Assembly (NCBI GenBank): GCA_016192135.1
Contig: JACPUR010000004.1
Coordinates: 62,001 to 126,000 of the forward strand
Length of the DNA: 64,000 nucleotides
Source of the DNA: Candidatus Tectomicrobia bacterium
GTDB taxonomy: Bacteria > UBA8248
Direction: 5' to 3'
Numbering within the stretch: the stretch's first letter is position 1; each line of letters begins with the position of its first letter. The position numbers and the translations under genes were made by a program. Below are positions 32,721 to 40,640 of this stretch, piece after piece. Under the pieces are notes generated by a model. It saw nothing but the letters and a program-made list of their open reading frames with translations. It had not been told where the DNA came from and made no database searches.

Positions 32721-33710
32721 TCATCCTCCGATGGCGCTCATGGTGCGGGCGGGCTGGACGAATTCCTTCTGGCCGATCAAGTGGCCGGGCGTCTTGGTCC
32801 GCACCACCCCGGCGAGCCAGACCTTGATCTCCTCGTCGGAAGCCCCGCCGCGGAGGAGGGTCTTCAGGTTGTGCTCCACGGTGGAGAACAGGCAGGTCCG
32901 GACCATCCCCTCCGCTGTCAGGCGGAGGCGGTTGCAGGCTTGGCAGAAGGGCCGGGTGACCGAGGCGATGACCCCCACCTCCCCCTTCCCGTCCTTGTAG
33001 CGGTAGCGGGTGGCCGGGTCGGAGGGGTGGCCGCCCGTGAGCTCGAGCTCCCCCTCGGCCGAGAGCCCCTCCAGGATCTCCTCGGCCGTGAGCACCCTGC
33101 CCCTCTCCCAGGAGCGGTCCGCGTCGAGGGGCATGTACTCGATGAAGCGCACGATGTAGCCCGTCTCCCGCGCCCAGCGGGCGAAGCGGGGGAGCTCGGC
33201 CTCGGTCAGGCCCTTCACCGCCACGGCGTTGATCTTGATCGGGCTGAAGCCCGCCCGGGCGGCCGCCTCGATGCCCTCCATCACCTGCCTGAAGACGTTG
33301 CGGCGGGTGATGAGGAAGAACTTTTGCTCATCCAGGGTGTCCAGGCTGATGTTGATCCGCCTGAGCCCCGCCTCATAGAGCCTCCCGGCCACCTGGGGCA
33401 GCGAGACGCCGTTCGTGGTGAGGGCCAGGTCCATGTCCGGCTGGATCTCGAGCATCATGCGGATGAGCCGGTCGATGTCCTTGCGCAGAAGGGGCTCCCC
33501 GCCGGTCAGGTGGTAGCTCGCGAAGCCCAGCTCCGTGGTGATGCGCACCACCCGGGCGATCTCCTCGTAGGTGAGGACCTCCTCGTGCGGGAGCCATTCC
33601 ATGCCCTCTTCCGGCATGCAGTAGAAGCACCGGAAGTTGCACCGGTCGGTCACCGAGATGCGCAGGTCGTCGTGGCCCCGGCCGTAGTTGTCGAACAGTT
33701 GGGGGGGCAC
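32721..33710 (-). CDS. moaA: GTP 3',8-cyclase MoaA
   Basis: 329 residues from a GTG at 33710 (GGAGGG upstream). Radical-SAM cluster C24-x3-C28-x2-C31 (CNFRCFYC), second 4Fe-4S cluster in CQACNRLRLTAEGMVRTC, and the essential C-terminal GG (SAIGG). It converts GTP to the first molybdopterin intermediate. The start overlaps the stop of the MoeA fusion, the last step of a moeA-moeA-moaA operon. Confidence 0.96.
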   Translation of the reverse strand: MPPQLFDNYGRGHDDLRISVTDRCNFRCFYCMPEEGMEWLPHEEVLTYEEIARVVRITTELGFASYHLTGGEPLLRKDIDRLIRMMLEIQPDMDLALTTNGVSLPQVAGRLYEAGLRRINISLDTLDEQKFFLITRRNVFRQVMEGIEAAARAGFSPIKINAVAVKGLTEAELPRFARWARETGYIVRFIEYMPLDADRSWERGRVLTAEEILEGLSAEGELELTGGHPSDPATRYRYKDGKGEVGVIASVTRPFCQACNRLRLTAEGMVRTCLFSTVEHNLKTLLRGGASDEEIKVWLAGVVRTKTPGHLIGQKEFVQPARTMSAIGG

Positions 33711-33711
33711 T

Positions 33712-35682
33712 TCAGCCCTCCTGTGGCTGGGCGGGAGGGTCGAGGACCCTCCCGGTGAGTTCCGTGTCATAGCCGCCCAGCGCCCGTACGGCGCGGGCGA
33801 AATCCTCGTCCCGCAGGATGTCCACCAGCCTGCGGATGGGCTCCGTCTCCCAATGCTCGGCCGGGACGACGAAGTCGAACCGCTCCCCGCCCAGGGGGAC
33901 GAAGTCCAGGCCCAGCATCCGGGCCGCGGCCAGGATGCCCAGGCCCGCGTCGGCACGGCCCGCCGAAACCGCCATCGCGACCGCGACGTGGGTGGTTTCC
34001 ACCCGGTCGTAGCCGCGCACCCGGGCGGGCTCGATGCCCGCCTTCGCCAGCAGGTGGTCGAGCAGCACCCGAGTGCCCGCGCCGAGCTGGCGGTTGGCGA
34101 GGGTGACGCCCGGCCGGGTGAGGTCGGCCACCGAGGCGATCCGCTTCGGGTTCCCCGGCGGGACCATGATGCCCTGCTCGCGCTGGACGAAGTTCACCAC
34201 CACCACCTCGCGGCCTTTGAGGTAGCGGCGGATATAGCTCCAATTGTACTCCCCCGTCTTGGGGTCCAGAAGGTGGCTCCCCGCCAGGTGGGCCTCCCCG
34301 TTCCTCACGGCGATGAGCCCCGCCATCGAGCCCACCGCCGAGGCCGAGAGGCTCACCCCCCGGAAGCGCCGGCGCAGCTCCCCCGCCAGGAGGTCCAGGG
34401 CGTTGTCGTGGCTCCCCGCCATGAGGATGTTGCCCCGCACCTCGGCCCGGGGCCTAAGCAGCTCGACCCGCACCCGCTCGCCCGACTCCACTCCCTCGGC
34501 GTTCGGGGGGATCCGGACCACGCCGTCCGACTCGATGAGGCTGCTGATGACGCTCGCTCCCCGCTTCGCCGGGAGGGCCATCAGCCGCCCCCCCACTTCC
34601 CCGAGCTTGACCCGCAGGAACTCCTCCATCCCCAGGTGGGAGGCGCTCTTCCGGCTCAGCACGGCTTCCGCCGCCTCCTCTTCGACGGGAACGGTTCCCT
34701 CCAGGTGGGCCATGAGGGGCCGGACGAACTCCTGGGCCGCGATGGCGGCCGAAACCGGATAGCCCGGGACGCCGATGACGGGCTTCGCCGCGCCCGAGGC
34801 CGTCCGGCAGACGCCCATCACGGTGGGCTTGCCGGGGAAGATGGCCACCCCGTGCACGAAGAGCTCCCCGAGCCGCTGGACGATGGCGGAGGTGTAGTCC
34901 TCCCGCCCGGCCGAGGAGCCCGCGTTGACGAGCACGATGTCGGCCCGCTCCAGCGCCTCCCTCACGGCGGCCTCGATGGCCTCGAGGCGGTCCGCCACGA
35001 TGGGCCAGGCCAGGGGTTCGCCCCCCCACTGCTCGATGCAGCCCGAGAGCACCACCGAGTTGAACTCGATGAGCTGGCCCGGCTGGGGCGTCCTTCCGGC
35101 GGGCACCAGCTCGTCCCCGGTGGGAATGACGGCCACGTGCGGCTTCCTCCGGACGCTCACCCGGGCCACCCCGGCCGCGAGGAGCCCGCCCAGGTCGAAG
35201 GGCCGGAGGCGGTGTCCGGGCGGCAGGAGGAGCTGGCCCTCGACCATGTCCTCCCCCGCCACCCGCACGTGGGACCAGGGTGCCACGGCGGCCTCGATCT
35301 GGATCAGGCCGGGCTCGGGCTCGTGGACGTGCTCGGCCATCACCACGGCGTCGGTGCCCGGCGGGAGCGGATCCCCCGTGTCCACCGGGTAGGCGTCAGC
35401 GTTCAACCTCAGGTTGAGGGGCCGCACCGGCGAGGCGCCCGAGGTGGCCTCGGAGCGCAGCGCGTAGCCGTCCATCGCGGCCGCGTGGAAGTGCGGGCTC
35501 GAGAGCGCCGCATGGACCACCTCCGCCGTCACCCGCCCGAGCGCGCGCGCGACCTCCACCTCCTCGGCCGGGAGGGAGGCCGCGGGCCCCGCCTTCTCCA
35601 GCAGGCGCGCGAGGGCCTCCTCCCGGGGGATGTTCTCCAGGTAGAGCTTCCGCCCCGCCATGGGGAGGGAGGTCTCGTTCAT
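33712..35682 (-). CDS. MoeA-type molybdotransferase fused to a periplasmic-binding-like domain
   Basis: 656 residues. The N-terminal ~420 residues are MoeA-like (HAAAMDGYALRS; VIPTGDELVPAGR; NAGSSAGREDYTS; GVPGYPVSAAIAAQEFV). From about 430 a binding-protein-like domain follows (NILMAGSHDNALDLLAGELRRRF; VVNFVQREQGIMVPPGNPK; RVETTHVAVAMAVSAGRADAG). This fusion is found in many bacteria beside a stand-alone moeA and is thought to sense or handle molybdate or the cofactor; its exact job is unsettled. It is in the operon between moeA and moaA. Confidence 0.93.
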   Translation of the reverse strand: MNETSLPMAGRKLYLENIPREEALARLLEKAGPAASLPAEEVEVARALGRVTAEVVHAALSSPHFHAAAMDGYALRSEATSGASPVRPLNLRLNADAYPVDTGDPLPPGTDAVVMAEHVHEPEPGLIQIEAAVAPWSHVRVAGEDMVEGQLLLPPGHRLRPFDLGGLLAAGVARVSVRRKPHVAVIPTGDELVPAGRTPQPGQLIEFNSVVLSGCIEQWGGEPLAWPIVADRLEAIEAAVREALERADIVLVNAGSSAGREDYTSAIVQRLGELFVHGVAIFPGKPTVMGVCRTASGAAKPVIGVPGYPVSAAIAAQEFVRPLMAHLEGTVPVEEEAAEAVLSRKSASHLGMEEFLRVKLGEVGGRLMALPAKRGASVISSLIESDGVVRIPPNAEGVESGERVRVELLRPRAEVRGNILMAGSHDNALDLLAGELRRRFRGVSLSASAVGSMAGLIAVRNGEAHLAGSHLLDPKTGEYNWSYIRRYLKGREVVVVNFVQREQGIMVPPGNPKRIASVADLTRPGVTLANRQLGAGTRVLLDHLLAKAGIEPARVRGYDRVETTHVAVAMAVSAGRADAGLGILAAARMLGLDFVPLGGERFDFVVPAEHWETEPIRRLVDILRDEDFARAVRALGGYDTELTGRVLDPPAQPQEG

Positions 35683-35698
35683 GGCCGCTCCGTCCGCA

Positions 35699-36940
35699 TC
35701 AGTAGAGGGTCACCTGCACATCCGTCCCGGCCGGGAGCCCCTCGCGCTCCAGCGGGAGGGTGAGGAAGCCGTCCGCCCGGGTCAGGGTCGAGATCATGGC
35801 CGAGCTCCCCATGAGGGGATGGGCCACGAGGAGGCCGTCCTTCCGCTCCAGGGTGACGCGCACCAGATCCTCCCGCCCGGGGGCGGAGGGGAGGTTCCGC
35901 GCCAGCCGCGCCGTCACCCGGCCCGCCTCGGCGGCGAAGGAGTCGGCCTCCCCCATCAACTGCCGGAGGATGGGCCGGACGAAGGCATGGAAGATCATCA
36001 GCGCCGACACCGGATGGCCGGGAATCCCCACCACCGCCTTGTCCACGCTTCCGCGCCGGATGCGCCCGATGATGGTGGGCTTCCCCGGCTTGATCGAGAT
36101 GCCGTGAACCAGCACCCCCGGCTCCCCCAGGGAGTCGATGGCCTCGACGGTGTGGTCGCGCGCCCCCATCGAGCTCCCGCCCGAGATGAGCACCACATCC
36201 GCCCGCTCGGCGGCCCCGCGGAGCCGCGCCTGGATGGCGGGGAGATCGTCCGGGAGGATGTCCTCCGTCTCGGGGATCCCCCCCGCCTCGACCACGGCGG
36301 CGGCGAGGGAGAAGCGGTTGATGTCCCGCACCTGCCCGGGCCGGGGCTCGGCGCGCGGGTCCACCAGCTCGTCCCCCGTCGGGAGAATGGCCACCCGGGG
36401 GCGGCGCCGCACCTTGAGCAATACGACCCCCACCCCGGCGAAGGCGCCGATGTCCTGGCTGCGCAGGCGGCGGCCCGCCGGGAGGATGACCTCCCCCTTC
36501 CGCAGGTCGTCGCCCGGGGCGAGCACGTTCTCCCCCGCCGAGACGGGACGCCGAACCTCGAGCGTCCCCTCGTCGGGCCGGGAGGTGTGCTCGTCCATGA
36601 TCACGGCGTCCGCGCCCTCCGGGATCATCCCCCCGGTACTCACCCGCGCCGCCCGGCCCCGGCCCACCTTGAACCCGGGCGCCTCCCCCATCCGGACCTC
36701 GCCCGCGATCTCCAGGTAGGCGGGGACGGACTCCCCCGCCCCGAAGGAGTCGGCCGCCTGGATGGCGTAGCCGTCCATGGTGGCGCGGGGGAAGTCCGGC
36801 AGGTCGGCCGGGCTCCGCACCTCCCCCGCCAGGATGCGCCCCACGGCCTCGAAGGCGGGCACCTCCTCCGCCGGCAGGGGGGCGAACCCCTGGACGGCCC
36901 GCATCGCCTCGGCCGGGGACACGACCTTGAAGAACTCCAC
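35699..36940 (-). CDS. moeA: molybdopterin molybdotransferase MoeA
   Basis: 413 residues from a GTG at 36940, which has GGAGG six bases upstream. An ATG at 37075 lies inside the riboswitch and is rejected. Motifs: FPRATMDGYAIQ, ILPTGDELVDPRAEPRPGQVRDIN, ISGGSSMGARDHTVEAI, and GIPGHPVSALMIFHAFV. MoeA inserts molybdate into adenylylated molybdopterin. It is first in the operon and lies downstream of a candidate Moco riboswitch and terminator. Confidence 0.95.
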   Translation of the reverse strand: MEFFKVVSPAEAMRAVQGFAPLPAEEVPAFEAVGRILAGEVRSPADLPDFPRATMDGYAIQAADSFGAGESVPAYLEIAGEVRMGEAPGFKVGRGRAARVSTGGMIPEGADAVIMDEHTSRPDEGTLEVRRPVSAGENVLAPGDDLRKGEVILPAGRRLRSQDIGAFAGVGVVLLKVRRRPRVAILPTGDELVDPRAEPRPGQVRDINRFSLAAAVVEAGGIPETEDILPDDLPAIQARLRGAAERADVVLISGGSSMGARDHTVEAIDSLGEPGVLVHGISIKPGKPTIIGRIRRGSVDKAVVGIPGHPVSALMIFHAFVRPILRQLMGEADSFAAEAGRVTARLARNLPSAPGREDLVRVTLERKDGLLVAHPLMGSSAMISTLTRADGFLTLPLEREGLPAGTDVQVTLY

Positions 36941-36976
36941 TCGGCTGCCTCCATCCGTCCGGCGGGCCAACAGAAA

Positions 36977-37005
36977 AGCCAGCCGCCGCTCGCGCGGGGC
37001 TGGCT
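36977..37005 (-). terminator. intrinsic terminator in the moeA leader (riboswitch expression platform)
   Basis: On the minus strand AGCCAGCC and GGCTGGCT pair, with an inner CCGC/GCGG, followed by TTTTCTGTT. It sits between the riboswitch-like aptamer and the moeA start, so it can stop transcription before the gene. A second GC hairpin at 37016-37049 lies between it and the aptamer. Confidence 0.72.
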
Positions 37006-37061
37006 CGACCTTCGCGGGCGCCCGCTCCCCCCTCGGGGAGGCGGCGCCCGTTGCCCGCCCA

Positions 37062-37165
37062 GCGCTCCTTTCCATGACCGGGAGGCCCCGCCGTTTCCAG
37101 CGGAACCCTGTCGGCGGAACGCCCGGTACCCTCCGGGAGGGCTTAGGGCGGGCCGCTCGGAGCGC
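37062..37165 (-). promoter_or_regulatory. molybdenum-cofactor (Moco) riboswitch candidate
   Basis: Minus-strand leader of moeA. Outer stem GCGCTCC (37165-37159) pairs with GGAGCGC (37068-37062). The 3' part reads GCCTCCCG followed by GGAAAGG, matching the conserved 3' core of the Moco motif as I recall it from the E. coli moaA leader. An internal hairpin CCGCCG/CGGCGG precedes it. The gene context (moeA, moaA) and a downstream terminator fit. The call rests on a remembered consensus and not on a covariance search. Confidence 0.7.
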
Positions 37166-37179
37166 GGTCCCGGGATTCC

Positions 37180-37395
37180 TTAGCTGTGGCCCGCGCCCGG
37201 GGAGCCCCCGCCCTCCTGCTTGCCGGAGACCTGGGTCTTCTCGGGCTTCTCGGGCTCGTCGCTCATGCCCTGCTTGAAGCTCTTGATGCCCTTGGCGAGC
37301 CCTGAGCCGATCTCCGGAAGGCGCTTGGCCCCGAAGACCAGGACGGCGATCGCCAGGATGATCAGAAGCTCGGGAAAACCGATTGCCGGGAACAT
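37180..37395 (-). CDS. tatA: Sec-independent protein translocase subunit TatA
   Basis: 71 residues: one N-terminal membrane helix (PELLIILAIAVLVFGAKRLPEIG, with the FG and LPE motifs), an amphipathic helix, and a charged tail. It forms the pore of the Tat pathway, which exports folded cofactor proteins including molybdoenzymes. It ends 14 bases before the moeA riboswitch on the same strand. Confidence 0.93.
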   Translation of the reverse strand: MFPAIGFPELLIILAIAVLVFGAKRLPEIGSGLAKGIKSFKQGMSDEPEKPEKTQVSGKQEGGGSPGAGHS

Positions 37396-37417
37396 AGCTG
37401 CTCGCTCCTCGATCTTC

Positions 37418-38602
37418 TCAGGCCGCGGCCTCCGCGTACACCTGGGTGGCGGCGGCCACGGCGCGGCCCACGGAGTCAGTATACCCCATCTGGCGGCAGA
37501 TTACCTCCAGGGCCGAGAGGAGGTAGACCACGTTGGCCTGGGTGGCTCCGTGGCCCATCATGCCGATACGCCAGATCTTCCCCGCCACGGCGCCCAAACC
37601 GCCCCCGATCTCGATGTCGAACTCGTTCAGGAGGCGCTTGCGGATGGCCCCGTCGTCCATGCCCGGCCTGAGGCTCACGGTGTTGAGGGTGGGGGTGCGG
37701 AAGCCCTCCTGGGCGAACATGGAGAGCCCCAGGGCCTCGGCCCCCGCCTGGAGGGCCCGGCTGGCCCGGGCGTGGCGGGCGAAGCGCTTCTCCAGGCCCT
37801 CGTCGAAGACGATCCGCAGGGCCTCCCGGATGGCGTAGTTCATGGTGATGGGGCCGGTGTGGTGGTAGACCCGCTCCTGGCCCCAGTACTTCTCCACCAT
37901 GGTCACGTCGAAATACCAGCTCTTGACCTTGCTCTTGCGCTCGCGGGCCTTGCCCAGGGCGCGTTCGCTGAAGGTGATGGGCGCCAGGCCCGGCGGACAG
38001 GAGAGGCACTTCTGGGTGCCGCTGTAGGCGAGTTCGATCCCCCACTTGTCCAGCTCGACGGGCACCCCCCCCAGGGAAGTGACGCAGTCCAGCAGGAGGA
38101 GCGCCCCGTGCTTGCGGCACATAGCGCCGATCTCCTCCATGGGCTGGAGGACCCCGGTGCTCGTCTCGGCGTGGACGATGCCCACCAGCACCGCGTCGGG
38201 GTGGGCGCCCAGGGCTTTCTTCACGTCCTGCGGGTCGATGGGCCTGCCCCAGGGCGCCTCGACGCGGATGACCCGGGCGCCGTAGCGGCCGGCCACGTCG
38301 GCCATGCGCTCGCCGAACACCCCGTTGACACAGATGATCGCCTTCTCGCCCTCCTCGACCATGTTGCAGACCGAGGCCTCCATGGCGGCGCTGCCCGTGC
38401 CCGAGACCGGGAAGGTGACCCGGTTCTTGGTGTTGAAGAGCCCGCGCAGCATCTGCTGGCAGTCGTCCATCACGGCCAGGAAGTCGGGGTCCAGGTGGCC
38501 CACGACGTGGGTGCTCATCGCCTTGAGGACCCGGGGGTGCACGGGGCTGGGGCCGGGGCCCAGGAGCAGGCGCAGATGGGGGTTCAACTCGCCGATCGTC
38601 AT
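37418..38602 (-). CDS. class V aminotransferase (serine/alanine-glyoxylate type)
   Basis: 394 residues. N-terminal LLLGPGPSPVHPRVLKAM, internal SGTGSAAMEASVCNM (PLP phosphate binding), HAETSTGVLQPMEEIG, and the PLP lysine in AYSGTQKCLSCPPG. It transfers amino groups between serine or alanine and glyoxylate or pyruvate. The start at 38602 drops an upstream extension without homology. It is on the same strand as tatA and 22 bases before it. Confidence 0.92.
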   Translation of the reverse strand: MTIGELNPHLRLLLGPGPSPVHPRVLKAMSTHVVGHLDPDFLAVMDDCQQMLRGLFNTKNRVTFPVSGTGSAAMEASVCNMVEEGEKAIICVNGVFGERMADVAGRYGARVIRVEAPWGRPIDPQDVKKALGAHPDAVLVGIVHAETSTGVLQPMEEIGAMCRKHGALLLLDCVTSLGGVPVELDKWGIELAYSGTQKCLSCPPGLAPITFSERALGKARERKSKVKSWYFDVTMVEKYWGQERVYHHTGPITMNYAIREALRIVFDEGLEKRFARHARASRALQAGAEALGLSMFAQEGFRTPTLNTVSLRPGMDDGAIRKRLLNEFDIEIGGGLGAVAGKIWRIGMMGHGATQANVVYLLSALEVICRQMGYTDSVGRAVAAATQVYAEAAA

Positions 38603-38779
38603 TGAGTCCTCGCATGGCTGGGGAAAAAAGCCCCGGCGCCCTCGGGAGCCGGGCAGGCGGGAAAACGGGCGGCATCCTAGCACACGGAAGGAGGCGCGGA
38701 AATGCCCGGAGGCCCACTCCGCCGGGCGGACGGAGGGGCCTCCGGGGAGGATCCGGGGACTGTTCCAGGAAGGCGGAGC

Positions 38780-40237
38780 TTAGGACCCCAGGTTGACCAC
38801 CACCGATTTGACCTCCAGGTACATCTCGAGGCCCTCGCGGCCGCCCTCGCGGCCGAGGCCGCTCTGCTTGAAGCCGCCGAAGGGGATCTCGTGGGTGTAG
38901 CCAGCGGCGTCGTTCACCCCGATGAGCCCGTAGTCGAGCTGCTCGGTCACGCGGACCACCCGCGACATGTCCTTGGTGTAGAGGTAGCAGGCGAGGCCGA
39001 AGATGGTGTCGTTGGCCCGGCGGATGAGCTCCTCCTCGGTCTTGAAGGTGAGGATGGGGGCCACGGGGCCGAAGATCTCCTCCTGGCAGACCGGCCAGTC
39101 GTCCTTCACGTCCACCATGACGGTGGGGGCGTAGAAGTAGCCCTTCGCGTAGGCGCCCTCGCGCATGTAGTCGCCGCCCGCCAGCACCTTCGCGCCCCGC
39201 TTCTTCGCGTCCTCCACCAGGGCGTGGATCCCCTTGCGGGTCTCCTCGTTGATGAGGGGGCCCACCTGCATCCCCGGCTCGAAGCCCGGCCCCACCTTGA
39301 GGGCCTTCACCTTCGCGACGAAGGCCTCGGTGAACTTCTGGGCGATGCTCTCCTGGACGTAGATGCGGTTCGCGCAGATGCACGACTGGCCGCCGACCCG
39401 GAGGTATTTGATGGCCACCGCGCCGTCCACGGCGGCGTCGAAGTCGGCGTCATCGAAGACGATGAAGGGCGCGTTCCCGCCCAGCTCGAAGGTGATGCGC
39501 TTGATCTGCCTCGCCGCCTGCTCCATGAGGGCCTTGCCCACCTCGGTGGAGCCGGTGAAGCCGATCTTCTTCACCTTGGGATTCTCCATCATCTCGGCCG
39601 CCATGGGCCGCGACTTGGAGCCGGTCACCACGTTCAGCACCCCGGGCGGGATGCCCGCCTCGTGGCAGGCACGGGCGATGGCCAGGGCGGTGAGCGGGGT
39701 GGCCGAGGCGGGCCGCAGCACCACCGTGCAGCCCGCCGCCATGGCGGGGGCGATCTTACGGGTGATCATGTTCGCCGGGAAGTTCCAGGGGGTGATGGCC
39801 CCCACCACCCCGACCGGGCTGGCCTGCACCCACAGGCGCTTGTTCTTGAAGGGGGAGGGGACCGTCTCCCCGTAGGCGCGGCGCGCCTCCTCGGCGTACC
39901 AGTTGAAGTAGCCTATGGAGAAGCCGACTTCCCCCTTCGACTCGGCGAAGGGCTTGCCGTTCTCGAGCGTCATGAGGCGGGCGATCTCCTCGAGGCGCTC
40001 GCTCATCTGGGCCTCGGCCTTCCGGAGGAGCGCCCCCCGCTCCTTGCCCGGGGTGGAGGCCCAGCCGGGGAAGGCCGCGTGGGCCGCGTCGATGGCCCTC
40101 CGCACCTCGGGGACGCCCCCGTCGGCCACCGTGGCCACCAGGTTGCCGTTGGCCGGGTCGCGGACCTCGAACCGCCCCCTCCCCTCCGCCTCGACCCATT
40201 GGCCGTTGATGTACATGGAGTAATGCTCGGCGCACAT
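38780..40237 (-). CDS. NAD(P)-dependent aldehyde dehydrogenase (succinate-semialdehyde dehydrogenase-like)
   Basis: 485 residues. Cofactor region VVGAITPWNFPANMITRKIAPA, FTGSTEVGKAL, catalytic Glu in ELGGNAPFIVF, and catalytic Cys in GGQSCICANRIYVQ. The GQSCICANR pattern is typical of the succinate-semialdehyde dehydrogenase (GabD) group. It oxidises an aldehyde to the acid. Confidence 0.93.
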   Translation of the reverse strand: MCAEHYSMYINGQWVEAEGRGRFEVRDPANGNLVATVADGGVPEVRRAIDAAHAAFPGWASTPGKERGALLRKAEAQMSERLEEIARLMTLENGKPFAESKGEVGFSIGYFNWYAEEARRAYGETVPSPFKNKRLWVQASPVGVVGAITPWNFPANMITRKIAPAMAAGCTVVLRPASATPLTALAIARACHEAGIPPGVLNVVTGSKSRPMAAEMMENPKVKKIGFTGSTEVGKALMEQAARQIKRITFELGGNAPFIVFDDADFDAAVDGAVAIKYLRVGGQSCICANRIYVQESIAQKFTEAFVAKVKALKVGPGFEPGMQVGPLINEETRKGIHALVEDAKKRGAKVLAGGDYMREGAYAKGYFYAPTVMVDVKDDWPVCQEEIFGPVAPILTFKTEEELIRRANDTIFGLACYLYTKDMSRVVRVTEQLDYGLIGVNDAAGYTHEIPFGGFKQSGLGREGGREGLEMYLEVKSVVVNLGS

Positions 40238-40369
40238 GGCGGCCTCCTTGGGCCCGCCGCGCGCCCCTCCGAAAGGGCGCCGATGGGCCGGCTTGAGGTT
40301 CCCGCCCGCGGGCCGGGACGGAACATCCGCGGGATGGCCGCGGCCTTGCCGCGCGCGAGCGGATGGGAA

Positions 40370-40561
40370 CTACCGGTGGTTGCCGTTCTCCTTCATCACC
40401 GCCTGGACGAAATCGAATCCCAGCAGGGCGAGGACGAAAACCACGATGATCGCCAGGGGGACGGACTTCAGGCTGACCGCATAGATACCCAAGAACAGGG
40501 CGACCAGGACGATGCCAATCAGGCTGTTGACGATGTTTCCCACAGTATCCGGAGCCTCCAT
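40370..40561 (-). CDS. small membrane protein with two hydrophobic segments, hypothetical
   Basis: 63 residues from the ATG at 40561: NIVNSLIGIVLVALFLGIYAV and PLAIIVVFVLALLGFDFV are two hydrophobic segments, ending MKENGNHR. The ribosome site is weak, so an upstream start (40600) is possible. No family recognised. It lies between the amidase and the aldehyde dehydrogenase on the same strand. Confidence 0.65.
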   Translation of the reverse strand: MEAPDTVGNIVNSLIGIVLVALFLGIYAVSLKSVPLAIIVVFVLALLGFDFVQAVMKENGNHR

Positions 40562-40640
40562 GGTGCCCCGCGGCTCTCGCGCTCCGCCCGGGGGCGGCAC
40601 CTGCCCCGGCGGCTCTCCATCCGCCTTCCCCGTCCCGCCC

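Noticed and set aside
37062-37075. ATG at 37075 as start of moeA
   Set aside because: It lies inside the conserved 3' core of the riboswitch candidate; the GTG at 36940 has GGAGG at proper spacing and starts at the conserved domain.
38640-38779. Hairpin GGAGGCCC...GGGCCTCC as terminator of the aldehyde dehydrogenase gene
   Set aside because: The stem is imperfect and lacks a U-run on the minus strand; the evidence is too weak to call.
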